The notes below the pieces were generated by a model. That model saw only the letters and a list, made by a program, of their open reading frames with translations, had not been told where the DNA came from and did no database searches. Below are positions 52,049 through 64,000 of a DNA stretch of 64,000 nt, in pieces. This DNA comes from Paenibacillus spiritus. Its GTDB lineage: Bacteria; Bacillota; Bacilli; Paenibacillales; Paenibacillaceae. Position numbers and translations under genes: made by a program. The DNA is taken from NCBI RefSeq assembly GCF_008710135.1, contig NZ_VYKK01000028.1:84441-148440 (forward strand). Reading direction: 5' to 3'. Position 1 is the first letter of the stretch; every line of letters starts with the position of its first letter.

Positions 52049-53419
52049 TCAGCCCAAGGTAGGCTGAACCTGAAATAGCGGAACGATCTCCTCGGCCTGG
52101 GCAGCGGCTGCCTCGACCTTCGCCGTCTCCGGCTTGCTTCCGATTTCGGTCGCCTTCTCCTCCAGCGAGATGCGCCAGATATCGGCGCCGAGGCCCTGAA
52201 GCTTCTCGGCCAGATGTACATAGCCGCGATCAATATGATGTGTACCGCTGACTTCGGTGGTGCCTTCGGCTACGAGTCCGGCCAGAATCATGGCCGCTCC
52301 CGCACGCAGGTCGGTCGCACATACCTTGGCCCCGACGAGCTGTGCCCCGCCGGTAATAATGGCCGAACGGCCCTCAATCTTGATCTCGGCGTTCATGTTG
52401 TGGAATTCATCGACATGCATGAAGCGGTTCTCGAAGACCGTCTCCGTCACTACGCTGGTTCCCTCCGAGCGAAGCAGCAGCGCCATCATCTGGGACTGCA
52501 TATCCGTCGGGAAACCCGGGTAAGGAAGGGTCTTAAGATCTACCGCTTTCAGCGGCTTGTCGGCGATTACCCGCACCCCGTTCTCATCGGGAAGGATCGT
52601 GACGCCCATTTCCTCCATCTTGGCGATAACCGGGCCCAGATGATCGGCAATTGCGCCCTCCACATAGACGTCGCCGCCCGTAATCGCGGCAGCCACCATG
52701 TAGGTGCCGGCCTCGATCCGGTCCGGAATGACCGTGTGCCGCACGCCGTGAAGGCGCTCTACGCCTTCGATCCGGATGACGCCGGTGCCTGCGCCGCGGA
52801 CGATCGCGCCCATGCTGTTCAAATAGTTGGCGAGATCGACAATCTCCGGTTCCTTGGCGGCGTTCTCGATCGTGGTTACGCCTTCGGCAAGTGCCGCCGC
52901 CATCATAATATTCTCCGTCGCGCCGACGCTGGCGACATCCAGATACACTTTGGCACCGCGCAGTCTTCCGTGGCTCCGGGCTTCGATGAAGCCTTGGCCC
53001 AGACTGATCTCCGCGCCCAGCGCTTCAAAACCTTTCAAGTGCTGGTCAATCGGCCGGGTGCCGATGGCGCAGCCGCCGGGCAGCGAAATACGCGTCCGGC
53101 CCAATCGGGACAAAAGAGGTCCCATTACGAGAAAAGAAGCCCGCATTTTCCGCACCCACTCATAAGGTGCTTCACAGGTCGCCAGTTCGCGTGCATCCAC
53201 TTCAATTACATCATTGGAATATGTAACGCCCGCACCCAGAGATTCGAGTACTCTGCTGATGGTCATCACATCATCGAGCGGAGGTGCGTCGATGATGACG
53301 CTGACTCCTTCTTCTGCCAATAGAGAGGCGGCTATGATCGGTAATACAGAGTTTTTAGCGCCGCTTACCTTTACGCTTCCGGTCAATTTTCTGCCGCCGC
53401 GGACGATAAATTTGCTCAT
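52049..53419 (-). CDS. murA: UDP-N-acetylglucosamine 1-carboxyvinyltransferase MurA
   Basis: A 456-residue MurA. Start [20 protein letters not shown], then [20 protein letters not shown] (Lys-Asn pair), the catalytic Cys loop [20 protein letters not shown], and [20 protein letters not shown]. It transfers enolpyruvate to UDP-GlcNAc, the first committed step of peptidoglycan synthesis. ATG 53419 is the family-like start. The C-terminus carries an extra tail of about 30 residues ([20 protein letters not shown]). Transcribed alone, ending at a strong terminator. Confidence 0.96.
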   Translation of the reverse strand: MSKFIVRGGRKLTGSVKVSGAKNSVLPIIAASLLAEEGVSVIIDAPPLDDVMTISRVLESLGAGVTYSNDVIEVDARELATCEAPYEWVRKMRASFLVMGPLLSRLGRTRISLPGGCAIGTRPIDQHLKGFEALGAEISLGQGFIEARSHGRLRGAKVYLDVASVGATENIMMAAALAEGVTTIENAAKEPEIVDLANYLNSMGAIVRGAGTGVIRIEGVERLHGVRHTVIPDRIEAGTYMVAAAITGGDVYVEGAIADHLGPVIAKMEEMGVTILPDENGVRVIADKPLKAVDLKTLPYPGFPTDMQSQMMALLLRSEGTSVVTETVFENRFMHVDEFHNMNAEIKIEGRSAIITGGAQLVGAKVCATDLRAGAAMILAGLVAEGTTEVSGTHHIDRGYVHLAEKLQGLGADIWRISLEEKATEIGSKPETAKVEAAAAQAEEIVPLFQVQPTLG

Positions 53420-53623
53420 CTTCTTCGTTCCCTCCGCGTCCATTATTTTCATTGTAGCTTGTGTCATTACTCCGTATCAAGTTCAGCGTCTTCCGCGTCC
53501 GCCGCCGCGGCCACTCCCCGAAGGAGTGCTGCTTTTCGTTCAGTGTTTGCCATTGAAATCGTTATTATTCGGCGAATGACTTGGCTCTATAGCTTAAGAC
53601 ATTAATAACCGAACCTTCGCATC

Positions 53624-53881
53624 TTAAAACAGGCGGCGCATTTGCAGGCTCCAGCCCAGGTAATCCAGCAGGAAGTTTGCCACAAAGTGTCCCAGCACGA
53701 TCGCAAGCAGCAGATGGAGAAGCCGCCCTTGAGAGCTCTTGGGATATCTTATGATCGTATCCAGCTTGAGGTTCTGCAAGGACCACCATGCGATGGCCAC
53801 ACAGAGCAGCGATACGGCCATGGACAGAATGCCGGCGGCACCCGTCGTGTTCGACAGCTCGGTGGCTAAATTCTCTTCCAT
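53624..53881 (-). CDS. ywzB: DUF1146 family membrane protein (YwzB-like)
   Basis: An 85-residue protein with two membrane segments: AAGILSMAVSLLCVAIAWWS and GRLLHLLLAIVLGHFVANFL, the second followed by a YLGWS motif. The DUF1146 family is found between the atp operon and murA in Bacillales. Function unknown. ATG follows a GGGGG stretch. No terminator is evident between it and murA. Confidence 0.85.
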   Translation of the reverse strand: MEENLATELSNTTGAAGILSMAVSLLCVAIAWWSLQNLKLDTIIRYPKSSQGRLLHLLLAIVLGHFVANFLLDYLGWSLQMRRLF

Positions 53882-54112
53882 GGGAACCCCCTTGTCTATG
53901 CCTGTCGCAAATCGACTCTTATATCATACTTGCGCTTCAAGAAAGAATCCAGTACTTTTACAAATATTTAAGCAACTTGTTACTTGTAAACGCTATCTAG
54001 CATCAATGTCCAGTCAGCAATTACAATCTGACATCAGCTGCTGCCTTCTCCTTCTCACTCCGGCTCGTTCTTAACAGAGAATTCCTTGCGTCTCCCCTTA
54101 ATTTCTGATGAC

Positions 54113-54148
54113 AAAATGAAAAGCAGCCCCGCCCAAGGCGAGACTGCT
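54113..54148 (-). terminator. Terminator of the atp operon
   Basis: Minus strand AGCAGTCTCGCC (54148-54137), loop TTG, GGCGGGGCTGCT (54133-54122), a 12-base stem using two G-U pairs, then TTTTCATTTTG. Confidence 0.8.
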
Positions 54149-54155
54149 CCTGTTT

Positions 54156-54572
54156 TTAGTGGTGTCCACTACGGGAGGACACTTTAATCCGTGTAACCGC
54201 CCGCTGGAGAGCCAGCTCGGCCCGGCGGTGATCGACCTCGTCCATCTTGCCGCGGGACTGAAGACGGCGCTGCGCGCGTTCCTTGGCCGCCTCGGCCCGT
54301 TCCAGATCAATCTCGGCGGGCAGCTCGGCGCTCTCTGCGAGAACGGTTACCTTGTCTTTATGCACTTCGAGAAAACCGCCATGAACGGCGAGCGTTGTCG
54401 TGCCTTCTTCCGACTTGATGGTCATTGGCGCGACCCGGAGCGGAGTCACCAGCGGAACGTGTCCCGGCAGAATGCCCAGTTCCCCTTCGGCGCCAACCAC
54501 GCTAAGGCTGTTGACCCGCTTGGAGTAGACCAGGTGATCCGGCGTGACGATTTCAAGCAAAAAGGTGTTCAC
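54156..54572 (-). CDS. atpC: ATP synthase epsilon subunit
   Basis: A 138-residue epsilon subunit: N-terminal beta-sandwich (MNTFLLEIVTPDHLVYSKRV, GAEGELGILPGHVPLVTPLR, VHGGFLEVHKDKVTVLAESA) and two C-terminal helices (LERAEAAKERAQRRLQSRGK). It couples F1 rotation to the c ring and can inhibit ATP hydrolysis. Last gene of the operon, 53 bases after atpD, followed by the terminator. Confidence 0.97.
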   Translation of the reverse strand: MNTFLLEIVTPDHLVYSKRVNSLSVVGAEGELGILPGHVPLVTPLRVAPMTIKSEEGTTTLAVHGGFLEVHKDKVTVLAESAELPAEIDLERAEAAKERAQRRLQSRGKMDEVDHRRAELALQRAVTRIKVSSRSGHH

Positions 54573-54625
54573 TTCCCATTCCTCCTAACCGCTTTACCTA
54601 TGCGCCCGGGGCATGAGCCTCCGGA

Positions 54626-56050
<1,425 letters not shown>

Positions 56051-56124
56051 TCAAAAAGAAAGGGCGGCGCAACCGCCGGCCCCGCTTGCCCTGTACGCCC
56101 CTTAGCCCGGGGCGTGAAGGCGAA

Positions 56125-57000
56125 CTAGCCCTGCGCGTTGGCGCCGGCCACGATTTCCGTAATTTCCTGTGTAATGGCCGCCTGACGGGCCCGGTTATAG
56201 GTCAGCGTAAGATCGCCGATCATCTTCGATGCATTCTTCGTCGCGCTGCCCATGGCCGTCATCTTCGCGCCCAGCTCGCTTGCCTTGCCGTTGAGGACCG
56301 CGCTGTAGATCAGCGTCTCGGCATACTTCGGCAGCAGCACTTCAAGCACGCCTTCCGGAGAAGGCTCATACTCATAGCCGGCCTGCAAAGTACCCGGTTG
56401 CGGCTTCGCCGCGCTCTGCGGCTCCATCGGCAGCAGACGCTCCACGGTCGGAACCTGGCTGATGGCGTTCATGAACTGGCTGTAGCAGATATAGACTTCA
56501 TCCAGCTTGCCTTCCTCGAACTGGCCGACTGCCGAATAGGCGATCGACTTAATGTCGGCGAAGCTTGGCGTATCCGACAGCTCCGTAATTTCCTCCAGAA
56601 TCGGGTAGTCCCGGCGGCGCAGAAAATCGCGGCCTTTCCGCCCGATCACGAACAGACCGTATTCGCTCTTGGAAGCGTGCCGTTCGGCGAGGGTCTGGGT
56701 GACCTTGCGCAGCAGGTTGGCGTTATATCCGCCCGCAAGACCCCGGTCGGAGGTGATGATAATGTAACCCGTCTTCTTCACCGGACGGCTGACCAGCATC
56801 GGATGCTGGACTCCCGTGGTGCCCGAAGCGATGCTGCCCACCACTTCCTTCAGCTTCTCCGCGTAAGGGCGGGAAGCTTCCGCTTTCTCCTGCGCCTTTC
56901 TCAGCTTGGAGGCGGCAACCATTTCCATCGCCTTGGTGATCTGTCTCGTATTCTGAACGCTCTTGATTTGGCGTTTGATGTCACGCATGCTTCTTGCCAT
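56125..57000 (-). CDS. atpG: ATP synthase gamma subunit
   Basis: A 291-residue central-stalk subunit. N-terminal helix MARSMRDIKRQIKSVQNTRQ then ITKAMEMVAASKLRKAQEKA, middle domain GYIIITSDRGLAGGYNANLL, C-terminal helix NRARQAAITQEITEIVAGAN. It rotates inside the alpha3beta3 head. Its ATG follows GAGGTGGTG, 17 bases after a tandem repeat that fills much of the 184-base gap from atpA. Confidence 0.98.
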   Translation of the reverse strand: MARSMRDIKRQIKSVQNTRQITKAMEMVAASKLRKAQEKAEASRPYAEKLKEVVGSIASGTTGVQHPMLVSRPVKKTGYIIITSDRGLAGGYNANLLRKVTQTLAERHASKSEYGLFVIGRKGRDFLRRRDYPILEEITELSDTPSFADIKSIAYSAVGQFEEGKLDEVYICYSQFMNAISQVPTVERLLPMEPQSAAKPQPGTLQAGYEYEPSPEGVLEVLLPKYAETLIYSAVLNGKASELGAKMTAMGSATKNASKMIGDLTLTYNRARQAAITQEITEIVAGANAQG

Positions 57001-57017
57001 GTTTTCACCACCTCAAA

Positions 57018-57098
57018 GCTTTGGCGAAGCCAAAGCTGGCTTCGTAAGCATAATCTGTGCTTTGGCGAAGCCAAAGCTGGCTTCGTAAGCGTAATCTG
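57018..57098. repeat. Tandem 40-bp repeat, hairpin-forming, between atpA and atpG
   Basis: Two copies at 57018-57057 and 57059-57098, differing at one base. Each contains GCTTTGGCGAAGCCAAAGC, an 8-base palindromic stem with a three-base loop, and an alternative GAAGCCA/TGGCTTC stem. On the minus strand both lie in the atp mRNA directly before the atpG ribosome site. I see no other copy in the window. Confidence 0.9.
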
Positions 57099-57184
57099 AC
57101 AAGCATTATAATCCGGGTTCTGCCCGCAGCCCGGATCCGAATGAACCGCGGGAAGATCGGTTAATGATAGAGTATGGATAAGGC

Positions 57185-59255
<2,071 letters not shown>

Positions 59256-59259
<4 letters not shown>

Positions 59260-59771
59260 GACCGGCCTCCAACCTCTTTGAGGTATTGATCGACCAGCTG
59301 TTCCTGAGCGGCGTCAGGCTGCACTTCCTTCTCCAGCAGCTTGGATGCAATCTTGACCGAAGCGGCGCCCAGTTCGCTGCGCAGAGCTTCGACCGCTTTG
59401 TTCTTCTCGTTCTGGATATCGCGGACAGCGTCGTCTTTAAGGCGGGCCGCTTCCAGCTTGGCCTGCTCGATCAGCTGCTCGGACTGCTTGCTGCTCGTCT
59501 GTCTGGACTGCTCAATGATCTCGTAAGCTTCCTTGCGCGCTTCTTGCAGCGCCTGCTTTTGCTCTTCGACATAAGCGACCGCCTGCTCCCGCGTCTGGGA
59601 AGCTTCGTTGATTTGCTGCAGTACCAGTTCCCGGCGCTTCTCCATAACGGAGAACAGCGGGCCGAACGCGTATTTGTTAAGCAGGAAATAGAGAATCAGG
59701 AACGCGATCAGCGCAAGCACCAAAGATGTGATTGAAAAATGCACGTGTGGGTCACTCCTTTCCGATGACAT
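59256..59771 (-). CDS. atpF: ATP synthase b subunit
   Basis: A 171-residue protein with one N-terminal membrane segment (ITSLVLALIAFLILYFLLNK) and a long charged helix forming the peripheral stalk (EKRRELVLQQINEASQTREQ onward). It overlaps atpH. It lies 103 bases after atpE, behind a terminator-like hairpin. Confidence 0.97.
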
Positions 59772-59818
59772 GCGGCCGTGTACGACCGGTTATTCGGCTC
59801 TTTATCTTCTCTTAGGGT

Positions 59819-59855
59819 AAAAAAGAAAGCGCGGAGGGCCGTGGCCTTCCCCGCC
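59819..59855 (-). other. Terminator-like hairpin between atpE and atpF
   Basis: Minus strand GCGGGGAAGGCC and GGCCCTCCGCGC fold imperfectly around a four-base loop and are followed by TTTCTTTTTT. Too irregular for full termination, but it could lower transcription downstream of atpE. Confidence 0.45.
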
Positions 59856-59874
59856 AGTCTATTGCATGGGTTAT

Positions 59875-60114
<240 letters not shown>

Positions 60115-60171
60115 TTAGATGTGTAATGATGTATTGGAATTCAGACGAACTTGCGGACGTCTGTCTTGAAG

Positions 60172-60993
60172 CTAATGTTCCTCGTGCGTGTCAATCGACT
60201 GCGAGATGTAGACAAACGTCAGAATCGTGAAGACGAAGGCCTGAATCGATCCGACAAATATACTGAAGCCCTGCCAGACCATCAACAGCGGAATCGCTGC
60301 AATCGCGCCAATCAGATTGAGGGTTCCAAGCTTGATAATGACGGAGATCAGCACCTCGCCGGCAAAGATGTTGCCGAATAGACGCATGCCGTGCGTCAGC
60401 AGCTTGGAGAACTGCTCGATGATATTGATGGGCAGGAAGAAGGAGAACGGCTGCAAGTAATGCTTGAAGTAGTTCTTGGTGTTCCTCGTGATGCCCAGGA
60501 AATGCACCAGCACAAAGATCATCAGAGCCAGGCCAATCGAAACGGAAGCATCGGCGGTCGGAGATTTCCACCAGGCGACGCCGACTTCAGCTTCTTCGCC
60601 GGGGTTGTCGATTTGGGCCTGATGCAGTTTCTCTGTAACCGAGACAATCTCATGCCCGAAGATGTGGGCCTTGCTGGCATCCGTATATTCGGTAACCACC
60701 CCGAACGGAAGGCCCAGCAAATTAGCTACAAATATGAACATGATGAGCGTCATGCCCAGCGACAGATATGGCTTGCCCTTCTTCAGATCCATTGTACTGG
60801 AGATTAGGCCCTGAACGAACTCAACGACCCATTCCATAAAATTCTGAAGCTTGCCGGGGTTCTCCACCGACAGATTGCGGGTAGCCAGACGGGCGAGGAC
60901 AAAGACGATAACGCAGGTGACGACCAGCATCAGCACGATTGACAGATCGAAATCCAGGCCCCACAGATTAATAACCGGTGACTCATGTATCAT
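60172..60993 (-). CDS. atpB: ATP synthase a subunit
   Basis: A 273-residue membrane protein with about six segments. The half-channel and the essential Arg are in LLTHGMRLFGNIFAGEVLIS. N-terminal MIHESPVINLWGLDFDLSIV. ATG 60993 follows GGGGTGAGAAAC and overlaps the atpI stop by 11 bases. Confidence 0.97.
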   Translation of the reverse strand: MIHESPVINLWGLDFDLSIVLMLVVTCVIVFVLARLATRNLSVENPGKLQNFMEWVVEFVQGLISSTMDLKKGKPYLSLGMTLIMFIFVANLLGLPFGVVTEYTDASKAHIFGHEIVSVTEKLHQAQIDNPGEEAEVGVAWWKSPTADASVSIGLALMIFVLVHFLGITRNTKNYFKHYLQPFSFFLPINIIEQFSKLLTHGMRLFGNIFAGEVLISVIIKLGTLNLIGAIAAIPLLMVWQGFSIFVGSIQAFVFTILTFVYISQSIDTHEEH

Positions 60994-61399
60994 GTTTCTC
61001 ACCCCTTTCTCTCCGCGAAGTTCGATCTTCATTAAAGACAGTGATAAACCCTACGATGAAAATGGTAAACTGTCCGGCTACAAGACTCGCACAGACAGCA
61101 ACTTCATTAAAGTAATGAGGGTACTCAAGCGGAAGCAGAATCGCCAGAATGGAAGTCGCAATCCGGACTCCGAATCCAAGCGAGGCTCTCTTCCCTCCCC
61201 CTGCGGCTGCATTGGCTATTTGCTTGATCTTGAAGCCCATGTACAGCACATTGAGGCAGCTGACCGTCGCCCCAAGCACTACTCCATGAAAAACGGTCCG
61301 GCGATGCGGCATGAGCTCGGCCACAAGGAGACAGATCACGGCGATTCCCGCAATGCTCATGGTCAGCAACCTGGTTAACTTTGCGGAATCATCCATCAA
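60983..61399 (-). CDS. atpI: ATP synthase subunit I
   Basis: A 138-residue protein with four membrane segments (LLTMSIAGIAVICLLVAELM, TVFHGVVLGATVSCLNVLYM, GVRIATSILAILLPLEYP, ASLVAGQFTIFIVGFITVFN). AtpI helps assemble the c ring and possibly supplies magnesium. It overlaps atpZ and atpB by 11 bases each. Confidence 0.88.
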   Translation of the reverse strand: MMDDSAKLTRLLTMSIAGIAVICLLVAELMPHRRTVFHGVVLGATVSCLNVLYMGFKIKQIANAAAGGGKRASLGFGVRIATSILAILLPLEYPHYFNEVAVCASLVAGQFTIFIVGFITVFNEDRTSRRERGEKHDT

Positions 61400-61643
61400 T
61401 ATCCCTCATCATTCTCTTGATTACAGCGAAGATGCTTGCAGCGCCCGACAGCATCCCGAATAATACGCCCAGACCGATCCAGAGACCGGGGTTTCCCCAC
61501 ATGCCTCCGACCCATCTTCCGAGAAAATAGCCTCCGAGCGTACAGCCTGCCAGATCAACGCCAATTGCGCTTACAAGGCCCATGGCTCTAAGCGCTTTCC
61601 CCGTATTGGGATCGCCGCTTCCAGGCTGGCCTGGCTGATTCAT
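61389..61643 (-). CDS. atpZ: AtpZ/AtpI-family protein
   Basis: An 84-residue protein with two membrane hairpin segments (AMGLVSAIGVDLAGCTLGGY and GLWIGLGVLFGMLSGAASIF). AtpZ-type proteins lead Firmicute atp operons and are thought to act with AtpI in ion homeostasis or c-ring assembly. ATG 61643 follows GGGTGGGG. A sigma-A promoter begins at 61701. Confidence 0.85.
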   Translation of the reverse strand: MNQPGQPGSGDPNTGKALRAMGLVSAIGVDLAGCTLGGYFLGRWVGGMWGNPGLWIGLGVLFGMLSGAASIFAVIKRMMRDIDG

Positions 61644-61671
61644 AAAATCCCCACCCTTGGAATTCCAATTC

Positions 61672-61701
61672 ATTTTACTGAATGTTACAAGAGTTTGTCA
61701 A
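61672..61701 (-). promoter_or_regulatory. Sigma-A promoter of the atp operon
   Basis: Minus strand TTGACA (61701-61696), 18 bases, TAAAAT (61677-61672). Perfect -35, near-perfect -10, about 30 bases before atpZ. Confidence 0.8.
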
Positions 61702-61816
61702 TGCAGTGAAAGCGGCGTCACAGAGGGCTGAAATTATGAAAATAATCACAGCATTTTGTTCCAAAACCATATAAACCGTACAGTTTCACTGTATGTAAAA
61801 CAAGCGGCTCTTACGA

Positions 61817-62992
61817 TTAGGAATTTGCCTTGCTCAAGCTATTTGTGAACATTCTGTTAAATTGTTCGGGACGCTCTTCAATAACTCCGAAATGGTGAAG
61901 AATCGCATTGACAATCCTCTGCGACGCTTTGCCATCTCCATACGGGTTGGCGGCCCGGCTCATCGACTGATAGAGGTCTTCATCCGTCAGCAAAGCATGT
62001 GTCCGTTGATACACCTTCTCTTCATCCGTCCCCACCAGTTCCAGCGTGCCGGCCTCGATTCCTTCCGGACGCTCCGTTGTATCGCGCAGTACCAGAACCG
62101 GTACGCCGAAGGAAGGCGCTTCTTCCTGAAGACCGCCCGAGTCGGTCAGAATCAGGTGGGTATGCGGGTAAAAATTATGCAGATCCACGACATCCAGCGG
62201 ATCGATCAGCTTGATTCGGGGGTGATTGCCCAGAATCTCGTACGCCGGCTCTTTGACGGCCGGGCTTGGATGTACGGGATAGCAAATGGCGATGTCCTCG
62301 AACTCGTCTGCGATTCTTTTGATGGCACGGAAAATATGACGGTGCGGTTCGCCTTGTGATTCCCTGCGGTGCGCCGTCATCAGAATTAGTCTTTTTCCGG
62401 CTGCCCAATCCAATACCGGATGCCGGTAGCCCGGCTGTACGGTATATTGAAACACATCGGTTACGGTGTTGCCTGTGATATAAATACTTGACTCTTTTTT
62501 ATTCTCGTGTCTCAAATTTCCCGCCGACCAGTCGGTCGGAGCGAAGTGAAGATCGGCCAGAACGCCTGTCAGCTGACGGTTCATTTCCTCCGGATACGGG
62601 GAAAGTTTGTTCCAGGTCCGGAGGCCCGCTTCGACATGCCCCACCTGAATCTGCTGCAGGAAAGAGGCGTAGCTGGCTAAGAAAGTCGTCAGCGTGTCGC
62701 CGTGGACCAGCACAATGTCCGGCTTGGCTTCCCGCAGTACCGGCTCCAGTCCTTCCAGCACCCGGATGGAGATCTCGTTCAGCGTCTGGCGGTCCTTCAT
62801 CACGTCCAGATCATAGTCCGGCGTGATCTCGAATACCTCCAGCACCTGATCGAGCAGTTCACGATGCTGGGCCGTCACGCAGACGATAGTCTCAATGTGC
62901 TCGGGATGACGCTTCAGCTCCAGCACGAGCGGCGCCATCTTGATTGCTTCGGGACGCACGCCAAATACGGTCATTACTCTAAGCTTGGACAT
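61817..62992 (-). CDS. mnaA: UDP-N-acetylglucosamine 2-epimerase (non-hydrolysing)
   Basis: A 391-residue GT-B-like epimerase (WecB/MnaA). TVFGVRPEAIKMAPLVLELK, VHGDTLTTFLASYASFLQQI, LRTWNKLSPYPEEMNRQLTG, LMTAHRRESQGEPHRHIFRA and DSGGLQEEAPSFGVPVLVLR are conserved. It makes UDP-ManNAc, the donor for TagA. Thus it supplies the tagO-tagA-csaB wall polymer of this window, although it is unlinked to that block. The ATG follows GGAAAGGAAG. It lies between upp and the atp promoter. Confidence 0.95.
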   Translation of the reverse strand: MSKLRVMTVFGVRPEAIKMAPLVLELKRHPEHIETIVCVTAQHRELLDQVLEVFEITPDYDLDVMKDRQTLNEISIRVLEGLEPVLREAKPDIVLVHGDTLTTFLASYASFLQQIQVGHVEAGLRTWNKLSPYPEEMNRQLTGVLADLHFAPTDWSAGNLRHENKKESSIYITGNTVTDVFQYTVQPGYRHPVLDWAAGKRLILMTAHRRESQGEPHRHIFRAIKRIADEFEDIAICYPVHPSPAVKEPAYEILGNHPRIKLIDPLDVVDLHNFYPHTHLILTDSGGLQEEAPSFGVPVLVLRDTTERPEGIEAGTLELVGTDEEKVYQRTHALLTDEDLYQSMSRAANPYGDGKASQRIVNAILHHFGVIEERPEQFNRMFTNSLSKANS

Positions 62993-63050
62993 AATTCTTC
63001 CTTTCCTCCGCCTCGAAGGGCGGCTTTATCGGCTTCTGAGGATCGCTGCG

Positions 63051-63680
63051 TTACTTAGTTCCGTAGAGGCGATCCCCTGCATCGCCAAGACCCGGAATGA
63101 TGTACCCATGCTCATTCAGATGGTCGTCGAGAGCGGCTACGTAAATATCGACGTCAGGATGGGCTTCCTGAACGGCAGCCACGCCTTCAGGCGCAGCAAT
63201 CAGGTTCATCATCTTGATCTGTGTGCAGCCCCGGTTCTTCAGCGAGGTAATCGCCGCAATGGCGGAGCCGCCGGTAGCGAGCATCGGATCGATCACAATC
63301 AACTCTCTCTCCTGAACGTCGGTCGGCAGCTTGATGTAGTACTCCACCGGCTGCATGGTCTCCGGATCACGGAACAATCCGACATGGCCGACCTTGGCCG
63401 CCGGCAGCAGCTTCAGGACACCCTCCAGCATGCCGAGACCTGCGCGCAGAATCGGAATCAGCCCCAGCATCCGTCCGGAAATTACCTTGCTCTCCGTCTG
63501 AGCGACAGGAGTCTGAACGGTCATGTTCTCAAGCGGAATGCTCCGCGTAATTTCGTATGCCATCAGTGTTGCAACCTCGTCGACGAGTTCCCGGAACTCC
63601 TTCGTGTTGGTCCGCTCGTCGCGGATAAATGTCAGTTTGTGTTGAATAAGCGGATGATCGCAGATCACCAATTTGCCCAT
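63051..63680 (-). CDS. upp: Uracil phosphoribosyltransferase
   Basis: A 209-residue enzyme. PRPP-binding loop [21 protein letters not shown]-terminal [20 protein letters not shown], and a C-terminal uracil-binding part [17 protein letters not shown]. It salvages uracil to UMP. ATG 63680 follows GGAGGGAC. An extended -10 promoter lies at 63742-63750. In B. subtilis upp also stands beside the atp operon. Confidence 0.97.
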   Translation of the reverse strand: MGKLVICDHPLIQHKLTFIRDERTNTKEFRELVDEVATLMAYEITRSIPLENMTVQTPVAQTESKVISGRMLGLIPILRAGLGMLEGVLKLLPAAKVGHVGLFRDPETMQPVEYYIKLPTDVQERELIVIDPMLATGGSAIAAITSLKNRGCTQIKMMNLIAAPEGVAAVQEAHPDVDIYVAALDDHLNEHGYIIPGLGDAGDRLYGTK

Positions 63681-64000
63681 ATGCTTGTCCCTCCGGCCCT
63701 TATTGTACTCACCGGCCGTTAACCGGCCCTAAATCCTGTTTATTATATCATCCCTGCCTAAGCATTTCACCTTATGTGGAAAAGACGAAAACTTAACATG
63801 CGTTTTCATTATTATTCGCTGTGTTTCACAATTTTTTCATGAAAATGAATGAAATTTGTTTGAACGCAGATCGCCTGATTTCTGAAAATTCCATTAAGGG
63901 TTCCGCTTACAATTGTGGCCAAAACATGGCCGAAATAAAAAGCCCCGCCTGTAGGTGAACTGTGACCCGGATTGTGGACGGTAAATGTAAAGGGCCGGCA
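63681..64000 (-). other. Upstream region of upp, no gene seen
   Basis: A 320-base end stretch. It holds the upp promoter and a GGCCG/CGGCC hairpin in the leader (about 63710-63730). Further right, minus strand GGCGGGGCTTTTTAT (63938-63952) looks like the 3' arm and T run of a terminator for a gene beyond the window, but I cannot see a matching 5' arm. Confidence 0.5.
63742..63750 (-). promoter_or_regulatory. Probable upp promoter, extended -10
   Basis: Minus strand TGATATAAT: TGn plus perfect TATAAT. At 17 bases upstream stands GTGAAA, a fair -35. About 62 bases before the ATG. Confidence 0.6.

Noticed and set aside
61775..61800. TACAGT/ACTGTA hairpin after mnaA as a terminator
   Set aside because: A six-base A+T-rich stem followed by CGGTTTATAT; too weak to call.
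63915..63932. GGCC...GGCC hairpin at the right end as a terminator
   Set aside because: The stem is only four bases with no T run. The later GGCGGGGCTTTTT lacks a visible partner arm.

Overview
The window comes from a spore-forming, motile, S-layer-bearing Firmicute. A Paenibacillus or a close relative is the best fit. The evidence is the mix of sporulation genes (spoIIID, spoIIQ, spoIID, an alpha/beta SASP), a peritrichous-type flagellar set with FliW/CsrA control, competence genes (comFA, comFC), SLH-domain surface proteins with a csaB/tagA/tagO anchoring-glycan set, and gene order that follows B. subtilis in several blocks. Every gene I can support lies on the minus strand, so transcription runs from high to low coordinates. 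I see no transposase, phage gene, tRNA, rRNA or CRISPR array.

Layout in transcription order (right to left). 63.7-61.8 kb: upp and a UDP-GlcNAc 2-epimerase (mnaA). 61.7-54.1 kb: the full ATP synthase operon atpZ-I-B-E-F-H-A-G-D-C, with a tandem 40-bp repeat between atpA and atpG and a terminator-like hairpin between atpE and atpF. 53.9-45.6 kb: ywzB, murA, spoIID, spoIIQ, spoIIID, mbl, flhO, flhP, a small EpuA-like protein and fabZ, in the B. subtilis order. 45.6-38.5 kb: phosphohexomutase, DUF5693 membrane protein, csaB, tagA and tagO. This is a cell-wall glycan block, probably making the pyruvylated polymer that holds SLH proteins. 38.4-30.3 kb: a 1203-residue SLH protein, a small unknown, the probable major S-layer protein with a long leader, and a small secreted protein. 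30.2-25.6 kb: SASP, metK and a phosphodiester-glycosidase-type surface protein. 25.5-19.5 kb: degS-degU, an unknown membrane protein, comFA-comFC and yvyF. 19.4-8.7 kb: flgM, flgN, flgK, flgL, a DUF6470 protein, fliW, csrA, hag, a TPR glycosyltransferase, flaG, fliD, fliS and fliT. 8.5-0 kb: an accessory glycan cluster with a glycerophosphotransferase-like/beta-propeller fusion, a metallophosphoesterase, LicD, an oxidoreductase and three glycosyltransferases, the last cut by the window edge.

Three themes connect the genes. First, flagellar timing: sigma-D-like promoters stand before flgM, hag and the TPR glycosyltransferase, and the hag leader carries a CsrA-type GGA hairpin beside the fliW-csrA pair. 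Second, surface glycans: MnaA, TagO, TagA, CsaB and possibly the DUF5693 protein would build the ligand for the SLH proteins of the same window. Third, the accessory cluster after fliT combines LicD, a phosphoesterase and a TagF-like fusion, which suggests a phosphate-containing glycan. The fusion and its cluster are the least familiar part of the window and the best place to look for undescribed biology.
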